Of a stretch of 64,000 bases of DNA, positions 62,854 to 64,000 are shown one piece after another. The notes beneath the pieces are model-generated. The model was given only the letters and a program-made list of their open reading frames with translations. It did not search any database and was not told the origin of the DNA. This stretch comes from Gordonia sp. SID5947 (GTDB taxonomy: Bacteria; Actinomycetota; Actinomycetes; Mycobacteriales; Mycobacteriaceae), in assembly GCF_009862785.1 (NCBI RefSeq), contig NZ_WWHU01000001.1, forward strand, positions 4,464,001-4,528,000, in the 5' to 3' direction. The number at the start of each line of letters is the position of its first letter. The stretch's first letter is position 1. A program made the translations under genes and the position numbers.

Positions 62854-64000
62854 CTAGGTAGCCTCGTTTTGGACATGCTCCGGTAACCGCAAGTCGACGG
62901 CGGCAGCCGCCTCGAGCACCATCCACGCCGAGAGCTGGACCGACAGGTCTCGTTCGGGGACCTGTGACGAATGGACCGCACCGTCGATGAGCTGGGCTTT
63001 TGCGCCCTCATCGCACGGATGGTCCGCCGGCTTGCGCCAATCGGGACCGAAGACCGGACCGTGATCGGTCTCCACGCGATTCGTCCAGGCGGCCTCGGCG
63101 CTCGTGGTCACGATCTGCGCCGCCCGTCGGCGTAGGTCGTCGGCCCCCTGAATGATCGGAGGCAGGTCGGTCGCGAGTAGCGCCAGGTACCGCGCGAGGA
63201 TGCCTGCGAACAATCCGCCGTCGCCACCGCCCGCCCCGGGGATCACATCGTCGTCGCACACCCGCGTCTGTACCGCCGTCAGCAGTCGGTCGATACGTTC
63301 GGCATGCACGGTGTCGCCGGTGAGCCGGAGCAACTCGAGTTCGGCGCCGAGTACGACGCCCTGACAGTAGGTGTAGATCGCCGGGACCCGTTCCATGATG
63401 TCGGGACGCGCGGCGGGTTTGATGCCGTCGATGATCAGGTGCGAGGTCCCGTCGACCAGACGCGCGTCCATCCAGTCCGCCATCGCCGCGGCCCGGTCCA
63501 CGCGGCCGGTGCGGGCCATCAGGACCGCCGCCGGACCGTTGGCCGGTGCGTTGAAGAACAGGTCCATGGTGCGCCACGGGATGCCGCCGCCGAGGTGGGG
63601 CATCCACGCATCGGCCAGGCGGCCCGAGAGAGTGCGGACCGCCCCCTCGTGGCGGAGCCCGAGACGCCGGTCGGCGCGCTCGATGGCGAGCCCGAGCCAC
63701 GCCATGTCGTCGAAGTAGTTGTTGGTCCATTTGCCCAGGTTGCGCAGACGGATGCCGCGTAACAGCCTGGTGACGATGTCGGCGGTATCGGGATCGAATC
63801 GCGCACCTGTCGACGGTTGCCGGTCGCCACCCGGCCGATGGACGGCGGCGTCCACGAGCAGGTCCGCCAGGTGGGCGTGCCACCAGTAGTGCCACGTGCC
63901 GAAGTGACCGGCGACCGTGCCGATCGGCCACGCGACTGCGGCGAGCCGGGTGCCGGGCGTCCACATCATCCGCCGCAGATGGCGGTCGGTCACCGCCGCG
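62854..64000 (-). CDS. GH76-type (alpha-1,6-mannanase-like) protein, 5' end beyond window
   Basis: At least 382 codons; the frame remains open to the right edge, and the first internal start is GTG 63993. HFGTWHYWWHAHLADLLVDA at the visible N-terminus, NNYFDDMAWLGLAIERADRR with the Asp-Asp catalytic pair, IPWRTMDLFFNAPANGPAAV and GAGGGDGGLFAGILARYLAL are glycoside hydrolase family 76 features. In this lineage such a protein may trim mannans or lipomannan. No signal peptide is seen in the visible part. The residues before MTDRHLRR are open and may be coding, so the gene is treated as partial. Confidence 0.8.
   Translation of the reverse strand, partial: AAVTDRHLRRMMWTPGTRLAAVAWPIGTVAGHFGTWHYWWHAHLADLLVDAAVHRPGGDRQPSTGARFDPDTADIVTRLLRGIRLRNLGKWTNNYFDDMAWLGLAIERADRRLGLRHEGAVRTLSGRLADAWMPHLGGGIPWRTMDLFFNAPANGPAAVLMARTGRVDRAAAMADWMDARLVDGTSHLIIDGIKPAARPDIMERVPAIYTYCQGVVLGAELELLRLTGDTVHAERIDRLLTAVQTRVCDDDVIPGAGGGDGGLFAGILARYLALLATDLPPIIQGADDLRRRAAQIVTTSAEAAWTNRVETDHGPVFGPDWRKPADHPCDEGAKAQLIDGAVHSSQVPERDLSVQLSAWMVLEAAAAVDLRLPEHVQNEAT

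Overview
The window reads as core chromosome of a high-GC, mycolic-acid-making actinomycete of the Mycobacteriales, most likely Gordonia or a close relative. The grounds are the gene order (menE, DUF3349, a small membrane gene and pitA; menD, DUF3592, mgtA, menG, menJ, grcC1 and htpX; rpmG, had genes, trpT, secE, nusG, rplK and rplA), which follows the Mycobacterium tuberculosis blocks around Rv0534c-Rv0563 and Rv0634B-Rv0641; a fused HadA/HadB dehydratase; F420-type enzymes; a 13E12-type HNH gene under a LexA box; and an EspC-like type VII secretion substrate. The genus is inferred from this pattern, not from a search.

Layout. 1-3.5 kb: end of an unknown gene, a 25-bp inverted repeat, an EspC-like/DUF1023 hydrolase pair, then an HTH regulator coupled to a split Clp_N-domain protein under a promoter with four operator half-sites. 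3.6-8.1 kb: menA with an FAD monooxygenase, a Ddn-like F420 protein, a secreted Pro-rich peptide and an NTF2-like protein. 8.1-14.1 kb: a LexA-controlled HNH protein, an uncharacterised DUF6745 pair, and a three-gene ABC exporter operon. 14.3-21.7 kb: NAD-salvage pair pncC-nadE, dodecin, membrane proteins, a secreted DUF1524 nuclease with an excalibur tail, DUF4396, YihY, and a flavin reductase/RibD-type reductase pair. 21.7-28.2 kb: menE, DUF3349, membrane protein, pitA, an F420 luciferase-like enzyme, menB (frameshifted here), a 58-residue membrane protein and a thioesterase. 28.3-33.4 kb: a large secreted repeat protein, an enoyl-reductase-like protein, an AbrB-type membrane protein and a methyltransferase.

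33.5-46 kb: menD, a DUF559-type gene bracketed by palindromic repeats, DUF3592, an S51 peptidase, a kinase-like phosphotransferase, mannosyltransferase mgtA, menG, an MpaB-like oxygenase, menJ, grcC1, htpX and yajQ. 46-53.6 kb: tRNA-Tyr, tRNA-Thr, tRNA-Met, rpmG, fused hadAB, an EamA exporter divergent from a MocR-type regulator (frameshifted here), then tRNA-Trp, secE, nusG, rplK and rplA. 53.7-64 kb: L-lactate dehydrogenase, a small excalibur protein, VOC and DUF2786 proteins, a second YihY protein, a TIGR04338 metallohydrolase with an ABC exporter, a CocE-type hydrolase and the truncated start of a GH76-type gene.

Together the men genes supply most of menaquinone synthesis: MenD, MenE and MenB build the naphthoate ring, GrcC1 makes the polyprenyl tail, MenA joins them, MenG methylates and MenJ saturates one isoprene unit. 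MenF, MenC and MenH are not in the window. The two frameshifts (menB, MocR) both look like one missing base in a G/C run, so base-calling error is a real possibility. The parts least explained by known biology are the DUF6745 pair, the HTH/Clp_N module, the repeat-bracketed DUF559 gene and the divergent EamA/MocR genes with overlapping start codons.
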